DNA of 12,725 nucleotides from Candidatus Sifarchaeum subterraneum (GTDB taxonomy: Archaea > Asgardarchaeota > Sifarchaeia > Sifarchaeales > Sifarchaeaceae): contig JAECRX010000268.1 in assembly GCA_016292335.1 (NCBI GenBank), forward strand, positions 1-12,725, in the 5' to 3' direction. The notes under the pieces were generated by a model, which saw only the letters and a list, made by a program, of their open reading frames with translations, did not search any database and was not told the origin of the DNA. Position 1 is the stretch's first letter. The number at the start of each line of letters is the position of its first letter. The position numbers and the translations under genes were made by a program. This document shows, piece by piece, positions 1-6,329 of this stretch.

Positions 1-795
1 AATTCATTGGAGGCAAACTTACGGAAAGCTACGAGGCTAATAGCAAAGTTCCCAACCATTGTTGCGGCATTCTCTAGAATAAGAAATAAGCAAGCGCCCA
101 TACCTCCAGATAAAACGCTGTCCCATGGAGCAAATTTCTTATATATGCTCCGGGGAAGCAGGCCGAACGAGATTGAGGCAAAGTTAATGGAGGTGGATTT
201 TATTCTCAGCGCGGAGCACGAGTTAAGCACATCTACATTTTCTGTAAGAGTAACAGCATCTACACTCTCCGACATCTATTCAGCTATCATTTCCGGGCTG
301 GGCACGTTTAAGGGCCCGCTTCACGGAGGCGCACGTCTAGCTGTTATGAAAATGCTCGATGAAATATCCTCACCAGAAAATGCAGAAGAGTATGTGCTAA
401 ACCTCATTTCAAACAGGCAGCGGGTTATGGGATTCGGGCACAGGATCTACAAAACATACGACCCCAGAGCAAAAATATTCAAGAAACTCGCAAAGAAAAT
501 AGCAGAAGAAATGGGTGATGCGAGGTGGTATGAAATCGCTGAAAATATTGAAACAACCGTTCTCAACGAGCTTGTTGAAAAGCGTGGCAAACCAATTTAT
601 CCAAACGTTGATTTATATGCAGGTGTTGTTTACAAATACCTAAAAATACCTCATCTACTTCCAACCACCTTGTTTGCTATTGGAAGGGTTTCTGGATGGA
701 TAGCGCATTGCATTGAGCAGTATGCAGACAACAAGCTGATAAGACCCCGTGCAAAATATTCTGGTGAGCACAATTTACCCCTTAGTAAGCAGTAG
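1..795 (+). CDS. gltA: Citrate synthase, 3' part (5' end outside window)
   Basis: Condenses oxaloacetate and acetyl-CoA to citrate in the cytosol, the entry step of the TCA cycle. The frame is open from base 1 (reading NSLEAN), so the true start lies upstream; about 264 of the roughly 370-380 residues usual for the archaeal enzyme are present. The three catalytic residues of the family are visible: His in SAEHELST (codon 217-219), His in GPLHGGA (codon 322-324) and Asp in YPNVDLY (codon 610-612). The motif GFGHRIYKTYDPRA is intact, as is the Arg-containing C-terminal end (RPRAKY). No terminal truncation is seen, and the stop at 793-795 is followed closely by a second TAG. The gene is metabolically unrelated to the ribosomal cluster and about 500 bp from it, so it probably forms a separate unit. 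A 2-methylcitrate synthase activity cannot be excluded from sequence alone. Confidence 0.95.
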   Translation, partial: NSLEANLRKATRLIAKFPTIVAAFSRIRNKQAPIPPDKTLSHGANFLYMLRGSRPNEIEAKLMEVDFILSAEHELSTSTFSVRVTASTLSDIYSAIISGLGTFKGPLHGGARLAVMKMLDEISSPENAEEYVLNLISNRQRVMGFGHRIYKTYDPRAKIFKKLAKKIAEEMGDARWYEIAENIETTVLNELVEKRGKPIYPNVDLYAGVVYKYLKIPHLLPTTLFAIGRVSGWIAHCIEQYADNKLIRPRAKYSGEHNLPLSKQ

Positions 796-1282
796 TAGAT
801 TATCTAAATATTTCAAGCAGTTGTAATAGATTTTAAAGTGTGTTTAAAAAATATGGTCTTCACATCTTTTCAAGTTAATCTATGAACATAAACGGTCCAG
901 CATAAATGATACGCATCCAAGTTTTACAATTGTAATTGGAAAGGAATGATGTTAATAGTGTTCCTCGAAATTATGTTGTATCAAAAACCTTATGTTTTTC
1001 ATAATGGAAGTAAAGGCGTCCCCTTGTCCAAAATTTCTGGAACCCTCTTGTGCACATTTTTCCTCATTTTGTCTTCGTGATTTAATGGACAAGTTCATCT
1101 TAACCGAAAAATTGAAAATAGAACTAAAACTTCTTTCGTATGAAAAACAGAGTTTCTTACCTGATATAAGAAAGATAGAATGTGAAAAATAATCATTCTA
1201 AGGCTCTTTAGGAAAAAGCTAACGGTGATATTATCAATTAGAATTACTTAAACTTCCTTAACTTCTAAATAATCCGTGATAC
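796..1282. other. Gap between citrate synthase and uL22
   Basis: This AT-rich stretch of about 490 bp has no recognised gene apart from the weak candidate at 1004-1192. A perfect odd palindrome, TAGAT-T-ATCTA, lies at 796-806 directly after the citrate synthase stop. A strongly AT-rich, TATA-box-like string (TTTAAAAAATATGG) lies near 845-858 and could start a transcript at around 880. No oligo-T run longer than four bases was seen after citrate synthase, so its termination point is unclear. No tRNA, C/D-box or other RNA signature was recognised. Confidence 0.6.
1004..1192 (+). CDS. Possible small cysteine-containing protein (62 aa)
   Basis: I do not recognise this protein. The frame is open from an ATG at 992; the second ATG at 1004 starts a 62-residue product (MEVKASPCPKF...). 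The N-terminal half has three cysteines in a short stretch (in SPCPKF, PSCAHF and FCLRD) with a nearby His, and a fourth near the C-terminus (IECEK). That arrangement could bind a metal, but this is inference. The C-terminal half looks like an ordinary charged amphipathic segment (KLKIELKLLSYEKQ). Codon third positions are A/T-rich like those of the real genes. There is no clear Shine-Dalgarno site ahead of either ATG; an AT-rich element near 966-975 could serve a leaderless transcript from 992. Length and lack of a known family keep confidence low; it may be a chance open frame. Confidence 0.35.
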   Translation: MEVKASPCPKFLEPSCAHFSSFCLRDLMDKFILTEKLKIELKLLSYEKQSFLPDIRKIECEK

Positions 1283-1300
1283 GTGAGGTCTAAAATAAAA

Positions 1301-1762
1301 ATGAGTCCAAAATTCGGATATTCAGTATATGGTCTCGATCCAGATCGAGCAGTAAAAGTATCTGGCAGAAATCTGAGAATTTCTCACAAACATGCAAGAG
1401 AGATCTGTAATGCTATAAAAGGGATGTATCTTGAGGATGCAAAGATTCTCATGGAAGAAATCATTGGTTTTAAGCGAAGACTTCCTTTTAGGAGATATCG
1501 GAAGAAATTAGGCCATCATTCTCTTCACAAGTGGTATGCAGGAAGAAATCCTGTCAAGGCATCAAAAGAGATTTTGAAAATTCTTGCACATCTTGAAGCA
1601 AATGCAGATTATAAGGGATTAGATATTGATCGCCTACGAATAATCCATGCAGCCGCCCAAAAAGCTATTAAGATTAAAAACTTTATTCCAAGAGCTCATG
1701 GAAGGTCTACTCCATATTTTGATACTCTTTCTCACGTGGAGTTAGCAGTTGAAGAAGAATAG
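1301..1762 (+). CDS. rpl22: Large-subunit ribosomal protein uL22
   Basis: Binds 23S rRNA domains and lines the peptide exit tunnel with a long beta-hairpin. Archaeal-type uL22 (153 aa) is recognised by LRISHKHAREICNAIKGM, RRLPFRRYRKKLGHH, the AGRNPVKASKEILKIL helix and the tunnel-hairpin end IPRAHGRSTPYFD. The ATG at 1301 is chosen because MSPKFGYSVYGLDPDRA matches the usual archaeal N-terminus and a GAGGT Shine-Dalgarno lies about 10 bases upstream; an in-frame GTG at 1283 overlaps that site and would add six residues. The usual upstream partners (uL3, uL4, uL23, uL2, uS19) are missing, and the next gene, uS3, is more than 500 bp away, so uL22 appears to be its own transcription unit. A T-rich stretch near 1780-1788 may end its transcript. 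Confidence 0.95.
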   Translation: MSPKFGYSVYGLDPDRAVKVSGRNLRISHKHAREICNAIKGMYLEDAKILMEEIIGFKRRLPFRRYRKKLGHHSLHKWYAGRNPVKASKEILKILAHLEANADYKGLDIDRLRIIHAAAQKAIKIKNFIPRAHGRSTPYFDTLSHVELAVEEE

Positions 1763-2284
1763 TGTATTAGCTCTTTGAGTCTTTTCTTTCACGCTTATGA
1801 GTGAAGAGTATGTTAACGACTTCGCGATGACTCATAGAGCCTAACCCCAACTAAGTCAAAACAGCCTACACCGACTAATTGTTCATCAGTTCCTTGTGTT
1901 GTCTCAGCAAGGGGTCAAATTGAAGTTGGTTGTATTGTATTGGGGCACCTAACTCTCGGAAGAGGAGTGATATATTCTACATCAATTGGAGCGGAAACAT
2001 CTGTTCCAATTCCCCTCTGTGATCCTAAAGGGATCCCCCTAGAGGTATGTTTATAGAACCTTAACATAAAAATCATCTGCATAAACTTTTAAAAAGGATA
2101 AATTTTTCTGAGTATTACTGAAATAATGATGTTATGAAAAAAGAAATATAATGGGTAAAAATTCTAAAGGTTCAAACGCCTTTCCATTACGAGCCTTTAG
2201 GCTTTTAAATTTATGATTACTTGTCAATAATACGAATTGTCTATTGATTATAGCTTTTTGTGACATCAGCTTATCACTCAAGAA
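1763..2284. other. Gap between uL22 and uS3 with coding-like relic
   Basis: In most archaea uL22 and uS3 are adjacent or overlap; here 522-546 bp separate them. The middle part (1838-2056) is less AT-rich than its surroundings and reads like protein in one frame on each strand (separate entry). A foldable segment lies at 2014-2045, with CCTCT/AGAGG as outer arms and GATCC/GGATC as inner arms. The last 200 bp are very AT-rich. A TATA-like GATTATAG at 2246-2253 is suitably placed to start transcription of the uS3 unit about 25-30 bases further on. No RNA gene was recognised. Confidence 0.6.
1838..2056. pseudogene. Coding-like relic, strand uncertain
   Basis: On the + strand, 72 codons are open from just after a TAG at 1835-1837 to a TAG at 2054-2056, including the stretch IEVGCIVLGHLTLGRGVIYS, but no start codon occurs until a TTG at 1940. 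On the - strand, an ATG at 2067-2065 opens 50 codons (MLRFYKHTSRGIPLG...) ending in TGA at 1917-1915; the same frame continues protein-like past that stop (PLAETTQGTDEQLVGVGCFDL). Neither reading has a Shine-Dalgarno site and I recognise neither product. The lower AT content and A/T-biased third positions suggest former coding DNA. The strand, and whether anything is still made, cannot be decided here. Confidence 0.35.
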
Positions 2285-2292
2285 GTGGCTTT

Positions 2293-2299
2293 AAAGGAG
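2293..2299 (+). promoter_or_regulatory. Shine-Dalgarno site deciding the uS3 start
   Basis: AAAGGAG lies nine bases before an in-frame CTG at 2309 and inside the reading frame of the upstream GTG at 2285. The GTG itself has no Shine-Dalgarno match before it. The site therefore favours initiation at CTG 2309. Confidence 0.5.
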
Positions 2300-2308
2300 T
2301 GTAATAAT

Positions 2309-3151
2309 CTGCCTGGAAGAAAACACTTTATTGAAAGAGGATTGCTAAAGTCTTCTTTAGACGAATTTCTTGCAAGAAATTTAAAGAGAGCCGGATATGC
2401 TAGTCTTGATATCATTAAAACACCTCTCGGAACTCGTGTCACTATCTCTGTTGAACGTCCTGGTATTGTTATTGGAAGTCGAGGGAGGAATATTAGAAAA
2501 CTTACTCAGCTTTTAGAAGAAACATTTAATTTAGAAAATCCTCAAATTGAGGTCTCTGAAGTTGAAGTACCTGAATTAAACGCCAGAGTTATGGCATCAA
2601 AATTAGCGAATTCGTTAGAAAGAGGGATACATTTTAGGCGTGCGAGCTATAGCGTATTACGTCGAGTTATGTCTGGCGGCGCTAAAGGGGTTGAAATTAT
2701 TGTAAGTGGAAAACTGACAAGTCACCGTGCTAGAACTGAAAAGTTCAGGGAGGGATTTATAGCAAAATGTGGTGAACCCGCCCGATTGCTCGTAGATATA
2801 GCGACTGCGCATGCAATCTTAAAGAAAGGAATTATTGGCGCCACAGTAAAAATTATGAAAAGCAGTAATGGCCTACCTGATCAAGTTTTCATAAAGGAGC
2901 CTGAAGAAAAATTTGAAGAAGAATTTGCAGAGGAATATGAGGAAGAACTTGAAGAAGCACTTGAAGTAAAAAAATTATTAGAAGAATTCCAAGAAGAACC
3001 AGAAAAACCTCCTGAAGAAAAATTTGAAGAAATTATAGAAGAGGTAACAGAAGAGGTAACAGAAGAGGTAACAGAAGAAGTTCCAGAAGAAGTTCCAGAA
3101 GAAAAATTAAAAAAAGAAATGGGTTCAGATAAAGAGGAGGAGAAAAGATAG
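2309..3151 (+). CDS. rps3: Small-subunit ribosomal protein uS3 with long acidic tail
   Basis: Sits at the mRNA entry channel of the 30S head. The N-terminal KH domain shows the GxxG loop in VIGSRGRNI, followed by the archaeal uS3 core (LERGIHFRRASYSVLRR, GAKGVEIIVSGKLTSHRART, HAILKKGIIGATVKIM). Counted from the upstream GTG at 2285, the core ends near residue 204. The remaining 84 residues are a Glu-rich tail absent from a standard archaeal uS3 of about 200-210 residues, including tandem EEVTE and EEVPE units encoded at about 3035-3103. CTG 2309 is chosen because AAAGGAG is well spaced before it and PGRKHFIERGLL then aligns without extra residues to thermococcal uS3 as I recall it; GTG 2285 would add eight residues. 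The stop shares its last base with the uL29 GTG. This is the first gene of the main polycistron. Confidence 0.95.
   Translation: MPGRKHFIERGLLKSSLDEFLARNLKRAGYASLDIIKTPLGTRVTISVERPGIVIGSRGRNIRKLTQLLEETFNLENPQIEVSEVEVPELNARVMASKLANSLERGIHFRRASYSVLRRVMSGGAKGVEIIVSGKLTSHRARTEKFREGFIAKCGEPARLLVDIATAHAILKKGIIGATVKIMKSSNGLPDQVFIKEPEEKFEEEFAEEYEEELEEALEVKKLLEEFQEEPEKPPEEKFEEIIEEVTEEVTEEVTEEVPEEVPEEKLKKEMGSDKEEEKR
3035..3103 (+). repeat. In-frame tandem repeat in the uS3 tail
   Basis: Near-identical 12-base units of the form GAAGAGGTAACA are repeated about three times and followed by two GAAGAAGTTCCA units. They encode EEVT and EEVP repeats. The pattern suggests recent slippage expansion within the reading frame; its copy number may vary between strains. 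Confidence 0.8.
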
Positions 3152-3357
3152 TGGCAATTTTAAGGAGAAAAGAGATCAGAGATATGAGACCAGAGGCTCG
3201 GATGAAGAATTTAAAAGAACTAAGACTTGAGTTATCACGTCAAAAGGCGTTAATAGCGGCTGGTGGCGCATTGGAAAATCCAGGAAAAGTCAGAGAGATC
3301 AGAAGAACAATTGCAAGGCTTATTACTATTATGAAAGAACTTGGAGAACTTCCTTGA
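3151..3357 (+). CDS. rpl29: Large-subunit ribosomal protein uL29
   Basis: A small helical-hairpin protein near the polypeptide exit tunnel, beside uL23, where it helps form the docking surface for SRP and chaperones. The 68-residue product has the expected two-helix pattern: MAILRRKEIRDMRPEARMK, then a long basic helix (LKELRLELSRQKAL), a short turn, and KVREIRRTIARLITIMKE. The start is GTG 3151, whose first base is the last base of the uS3 stop, so translation is probably coupled. A GAGGAGGAG-like site about 10 bases upstream, inside the uS3 tail, supports it. Rnp1 follows 9 bp downstream. Some archaea carry an eIF1/SUI1-like gene between uL29 and Rnp1; it is absent here. Confidence 0.95.
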   Translation: MAILRRKEIRDMRPEARMKNLKELRLELSRQKALIAAGGALENPGKVREIRRTIARLITIMKELGELP

Positions 3358-3366
3358 GACTTTTCT

Positions 3367-3651
3367 ATGAAATTTTCTATAAATAATCTAATTCGAAGTG
3401 AACTTATCGGTTTAAAGGTTGGGATCGCAAAAAGTACACATGCTGGATACGTGGATATAAAAGGAATTGTAATTGATGAAACAAAAAACACATTTTTGAT
3501 CTTATCTCAAGGAAAAAAAAAGCGGGTTCCAAAAAAGAATTGTGTATTTCGTTTCTATTTGCCAAATGGAATGAAAGCAGAAGTAAATGGTAATCTACTT
3601 CTTGGAAAACCTGAAGAAAGAATAAAGAAGGTATTAAAGAGGAAGTGGTGA
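3367..3651 (+). CDS. rnp1: RNase P protein component 1 (Rnp1/Rpp29/Pop4)
   Basis: Protein subunit of archaeal RNase P, which removes 5' leaders from pre-tRNAs; homologous to eukaryotic Pop4/Rpp29, it binds the RNA specificity domain together with Rpp21. The 94-residue product shows the family's Sm-like barrel: IRSELIGLKVGIAKSTH, GIVIDETKNTFLIL, the basic KKKRVPKKNCVFRFYLPNG strand and the C-terminal LLLGKPEERIKKVLKRK. The position between uL29 and uS17 is the conserved archaeal location, which supports the call independently. The ATG at 3367 lacks a strong Shine-Dalgarno match, so initiation may depend on coupling to uL29, whose stop is 9 bases upstream. The stop is one base from the uS17 TTG. 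Confidence 0.95.
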   Translation: MKFSINNLIRSELIGLKVGIAKSTHAGYVDIKGIVIDETKNTFLILSQGKKKRVPKKNCVFRFYLPNGMKAEVNGNLLLGKPEERIKKVLKRKW

Positions 3652-3652
3652 G

Positions 3653-3970
3653 TTGAGCGGCATCGGACTGGACATAGAACCCCCCCGAAGTACTTGTGAA
3701 GATCCATACTGCCCGTTTCATGGAACTTTACCTGTCAGAGGAAGAGTATTCGTAGGAGAAGTAATCAGTGCTAGAATGCAACATACAGCTGTTATAAGAC
3801 GTGATTACATATTTTCTATACCCAAGTATAGAAGATACGAACGCAGACGTAGTCATATTTCCGCACATAACCCTCCTTGCATAAACGCAACAAGAGGCGA
3901 TTGGGTAAAAATAGCAGAATGTAGACCTCTTAGTAAAACTGTATCTTTTGTAATTGTTGAAAAACTTTAA
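3653..3970 (+). CDS. rps17: Small-subunit ribosomal protein uS17
   Basis: An OB-fold primary binding protein of 16S rRNA in the 30S body. The product (105 aa) is the archaeal/eukaryotic long form: the N-terminal GIGLDIEPPRSTCEDPYCPFHGTL with two cysteines, then PVRGRVFVGEV, YIPKY-like SIPKYRRYERRRS, HNPPCI and AECRPLSKTVSFVIVEK. The TTG start at 3653 is required to include the conserved GIGLDI segment; a GAGG about 10 bases upstream, in the end of Rnp1, fits as its ribosome-binding site. One base separates it from the Rnp1 stop, and uL14 begins 16 bases after it. Confidence 0.96.
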   Translation: MSGIGLDIEPPRSTCEDPYCPFHGTLPVRGRVFVGEVISARMQHTAVIRRDYIFSIPKYRRYERRRSHISAHNPPCINATRGDWVKIAECRPLSKTVSFVIVEKL

Positions 3971-3986
3971 AGCGATCGTGATATTC

Positions 3987-4403
3987 ATGGCCAAAAGGCA
4001 TTTTACTGGGCGATTCAAACCAAAAATGAGTTTAGGGCTACCTAAAGGGGCGAAAGTACTCTGTTCAGATAATACTGGAGCCCGTATAGTCGAAATCATT
4101 GCAGTAGGCGGTTATAAGGGCCGATTGAGAAGATTACCCGCTGCTTCCGTTGGAGATTTAGTCACAATTACTGTCAAGAAAGGATCACCTGAATTGAGAA
4201 GACAAGTACTAAAAGCAGTCGTTATTAGACAAAAGATGCCATATAGGAGAAAGTCTGGAGAATTCATATCTTTCCAAGACAATGCCGTAGCGATAACTGA
4301 TGAGGCAGGTAATCCACGAGGATCAGAAATTAGAGGCCCATTGGCAAGAGAAGCGGCAGAAAGGTGGCCAAGATTGGCATCAGCGGCCAGTATAATAATT
4401 TAA
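3987..4403 (+). CDS. rpl14: Large-subunit ribosomal protein uL14
   Basis: A beta-barrel protein on the 50S interface that contacts eL19/eL24 and the small subunit. The 138-residue archaeal form is clear: GAKVLCSDNTGARIVEII, VGDLVTITVKKGSPELRRQV, AVVIRQKMPYRRKSG and the ending GPLAREAAERWPRLASAAS. The ATG at 3987 is chosen over an in-frame TTG at 3954, which lies inside uS17 and would add an uncharacteristic hydrophobic leader. GTGAT four bases before the ATG is a partial match to the archaeal anti-Shine-Dalgarno. The gene follows uS17 by 16 bp and precedes uL24 by 19 bp. Confidence 0.97.
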   Translation: MAKRHFTGRFKPKMSLGLPKGAKVLCSDNTGARIVEIIAVGGYKGRLRRLPAASVGDLVTITVKKGSPELRRQVLKAVVIRQKMPYRRKSGEFISFQDNAVAITDEAGNPRGSEIRGPLAREAAERWPRLASAASIII

Positions 4404-4422
4404 AAAATAAGGTGACCAGTAC

Positions 4423-4842
4423 TTGCGATCAAAAAAACCTAGCAAACAAAGGAAGGCACTATTTAATGCTCCATTTCATAAAAGACAAAAATTAATGAGT
4501 GCGCCTCTTTCAGAGTCATTAAGATCGGAGATTCTTGAAAAGTATGGTGTATGGGTTAGATCTTTTCCTGTAAGAAGCGGTGATTCTGTAATTATTACAA
4601 GGGGTGACTTTAAAGGAGCTGAGGGAAAGATTGCAAAAGTTGACTTGAAAAAGTTACGCGTTTTTGTTGATGGGGTTACTAAAGAGAAATCGGATGGCAC
4701 AACCTATTTCCCAGCCATTCACCCATCAAAAATAAGATTAATAAAAATTGATTTGGATGATCCTAGAAGAAAAAAGAAGCTCGAAAGGAAATCCACTAAA
4801 GAAGAAGAGGAGGAAGAGTTAATTGGCGAAGAAAGGGAGTAG
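4423..4842 (+). CDS. rpl24: Large-subunit ribosomal protein uL24
   Basis: An assembly-initiating 23S rRNA-binding protein near the exit tunnel. The N-terminus KPSKQRKALFNAPFHKRQKL is typical of archaeal uL24, followed by the KOW motif (SGDSVIITRGDFKGAEGKIAKVD) and FVDGVTKEKSDGTTYF. The 139-residue product ends in an acidic run (about six Glu, then LIGEERE), longer than usual for the family. The start is TTG 4423 with GGTGA seven bases upstream. Its last 20 bases overlap the start of eS4, whose ribosome-binding site lies in the Glu-rich codons, so the acidic tail also serves as eS4's translation signal. Confidence 0.96.
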   Translation: MRSKKPSKQRKALFNAPFHKRQKLMSAPLSESLRSEILEKYGVWVRSFPVRSGDSVIITRGDFKGAEGKIAKVDLKKLRVFVDGVTKEKSDGTTYFPAIHPSKIRLIKIDLDDPRRKKKLERKSTKEEEEEELIGEERE

Positions 4843-5569
4843 ATCACATTTAAAGCGATTTCCCGCCCCAAAACATTGGCCTATCCATCGAAAAGAAGAA
4901 AAATTCACTGTTAGGCCACGGCCTGGACCTCATTCAATAAATCGTTGCCTGCCTCTTTTAATAATTATCAGGGATATACTGCATCTTGCTCTAAGTTATC
5001 GTGAAGCAAAAAGGATAATTTCTGAAAAGAAGATTCTTGTTGACGGAAAGGTTAGAACTGACATCAAATTTCCAGCTGGATTGATGGATGTAATTTCCAT
5101 CTCAGATATTGATCAACACTATCGATTAATTCCCGTTCCACGAAAAGGCTTGATCTTTCATCCAATTGACGCAGAAGAAAAAAGTTTTAAGTTATGCCGC
5201 ATTAATAACAAAAATACTGTAAGGGGTGGAGCCACTCAAATTAATCTCCATGATGGTCGGAACATTTTAATTAATATGGAAGATCTTGATCAGCCAATTG
5301 GAGATATTTATGATACCATTAATGTTTTAAAGATAACTATCCCTGAACAAGAAATACTTGATCATATAAAATTTGAAGAAGGAAATTTAGCACTCGCAAT
5401 TGAAGGAAAGAATATGGGCTATGTTGGAACAATCACAAACATTGAAAGGAGATTAGCAAGAGAAAATGTAGTAACCTTTGAAGGCAAAGACGGTGAGATA
5501 TTTCAAACAGCACAAAAATATGTTTTTCCAATAGGTCGTGATTCTTCTCTGATTTCGTTGCCTGAATGA
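4823..5569 (+). CDS. rps4e: Small-subunit ribosomal protein eS4
   Basis: Archaeal/eukaryotic protein of the 30S body with no bacterial equivalent in this cluster. The 248-residue product begins GSRSHLKRFPAPKHWPIHRKE and contains an S4-like RNA-binding segment (LSYREAKRIISEKKILVDGKVRTD), the central domain (GLMDVISI, YRLIPVP), and a KOW-type segment near the C-terminus (GNLALAIEGKNMGYVGTITNIE). Length is normal. The start is TTG 4823, with GAGGAGGA nine bases upstream inside uL24; the two genes overlap by 20 bases. The stop overlaps an alternative ATG for uL5. Confidence 0.96.
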   Translation: MAKKGSRSHLKRFPAPKHWPIHRKEEKFTVRPRPGPHSINRCLPLLIIIRDILHLALSYREAKRIISEKKILVDGKVRTDIKFPAGLMDVISISDIDQHYRLIPVPRKGLIFHPIDAEEKSFKLCRINNKNTVRGGATQINLHDGRNILINMEDLDQPIGDIYDTINVLKITIPEQEILDHIKFEEGNLALAIEGKNMGYVGTITNIERRLARENVVTFEGKDGEIFQTAQKYVFPIGRDSSLISLPE

Positions 5570-5595
5570 TGAAACGAAAGAAGGAGTTTAAATTG

Positions 5596-6174
5596 ATGGA
5601 ATTTGACAGAGAACACATCTTGGATCAATGGAAAGAGCATCCCATGCGCAAACCTCGCATAGGTAAGGTAACTGTGAACATTGGTGTTGGAACATCAGGT
5701 GAAAAATTAGAAAAAGCACGAACTGTGCTTGAACAACTCACTGGACAAACGCCAATTAATAAAAATGCGAAACAAACAATAAGAGATTTCGGAATACGAA
5801 GACATGAACCAATAGCTTGTATGGTTACTTTACGGGAAAAAGGAAAAATTTACCACTTTCTAGAAGGAGCCTTCCAAACCAGTTATATAGATCAGACTCT
5901 GTTATTTCGAAATTTCGATAAGTTCGGGAATTTTTCTTTTGGAATAGAAGAACATATAGAGTTTCCGGGAACTAGATATGACCCTGATTTAGGTATTTTT
6001 GGGATGGATGTTTGTGTCACAATGGAGAGGCCTGGTTACAGAATCAACAAAAGAAGACGCTTAAAAAAGAAAATCCCCAAAAATCATCGATTGACGAGAG
6101 AGGAAGTGTGGGTATTTCTAGAGGAGGAATTCGATATAAAATTGGTTAAGGAGCGGAGGCGGTTCGAATATTGA
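5596..6174 (+). CDS. rpl5: Large-subunit ribosomal protein uL5
   Basis: Binds 5S rRNA with uL18 and contacts the P-site tRNA from the central protuberance. Archaeal signatures include HPMRKPRIGKVTVNIGVG, LEQLTGQTPINKNAKQTIRDFGIRRHEPI, FGIEEHIEFPGTRYDPDLGIFGMDV and RPGYRINKRR. ATG 5596 is preferred because AAGGAG lies nine bases upstream; the TTG at 5593 is equally close, and an ATG at 5566 that overlaps the eS4 stop would add ten basic residues with no ribosome-binding site. With ATG 5596 the product is 192 aa, normal for archaea with an extended C-terminus. The TGA stop overlaps the uS14 TTG. Confidence 0.96.
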   Translation: MEFDREHILDQWKEHPMRKPRIGKVTVNIGVGTSGEKLEKARTVLEQLTGQTPINKNAKQTIRDFGIRRHEPIACMVTLREKGKIYHFLEGAFQTSYIDQTLLFRNFDKFGNFSFGIEEHIEFPGTRYDPDLGIFGMDVCVTMERPGYRINKRRRLKKKIPKNHRLTREEVWVFLEEEFDIKLVKERRRFEY

Positions 6175-6308
6175 GTGCCAAAAAGTCTCATATTCTGTGT
6201 CAGCGGTGTGGTACTAATCGAGCAGTAATAAGACGTTATAGGCTTATGATATGTAGAAGATGTTTTAGAGAAATTGCCGAAAAACTTGGATTCAGAAAAT
6301 ATAACTAA
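6171..6308 (+). CDS. rps14: Small-subunit ribosomal protein uS14, zinc-binding form
   Basis: A small protein (45 aa) of the 30S head. The TTG at 6171 overlaps the uL5 stop (TTGA) and is followed by MSAKKSHILCQRCGTNRAVI, then YRLMICRRCFREIAEKLGFRKYN and TAA. The four cysteines, as CxxC at residues 10-13 and CxxC at 28-31, are the zinc ligands of the C+ form. The ending CFREIAEKLGF is typical of the archaeal protein. GGAGG at 6155-6159 is the likely ribosome-binding site, 11 bases upstream, and translation is probably coupled to uL5. At 45 residues it is at the short end for the family because the N-terminal Gly/Arg segment is brief. Confidence 0.96.
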   Translation: MSAKKSHILCQRCGTNRAVIRRYRLMICRRCFREIAEKLGFRKYN

Positions 6309-6316
6309 AAACGATT

Positions 6317-6322
6317 GGGGGA
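6317..6322 (+). promoter_or_regulatory. Shine-Dalgarno site deciding the uS8 start
   Basis: GGGGGA lies seven bases before an in-frame CTG at 6330. Spacing to the in-frame TTG 6336 (13 bases) and ATG 6339 (16 bases) is too long for good initiation, and TTG 6315 lies just upstream of the site. The site therefore favours CTG. Confidence 0.45.
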
Positions 6323-6329
6323 ATTTTCT

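Noticed and set aside
1797..1834. ATGAGT/ACTCAT arms after uL22 as a structured RNA or terminator
   Set aside because: The stem is short and bulged, no T-run follows it, and similar six-base pairings are common by chance.
3404..3721. Minus-strand frame of 105 codons opposite Rnp1
   Set aside because: Antisense shadow of the Rnp1 and uS17 genes, with no ribosome-binding site or recognisable product.
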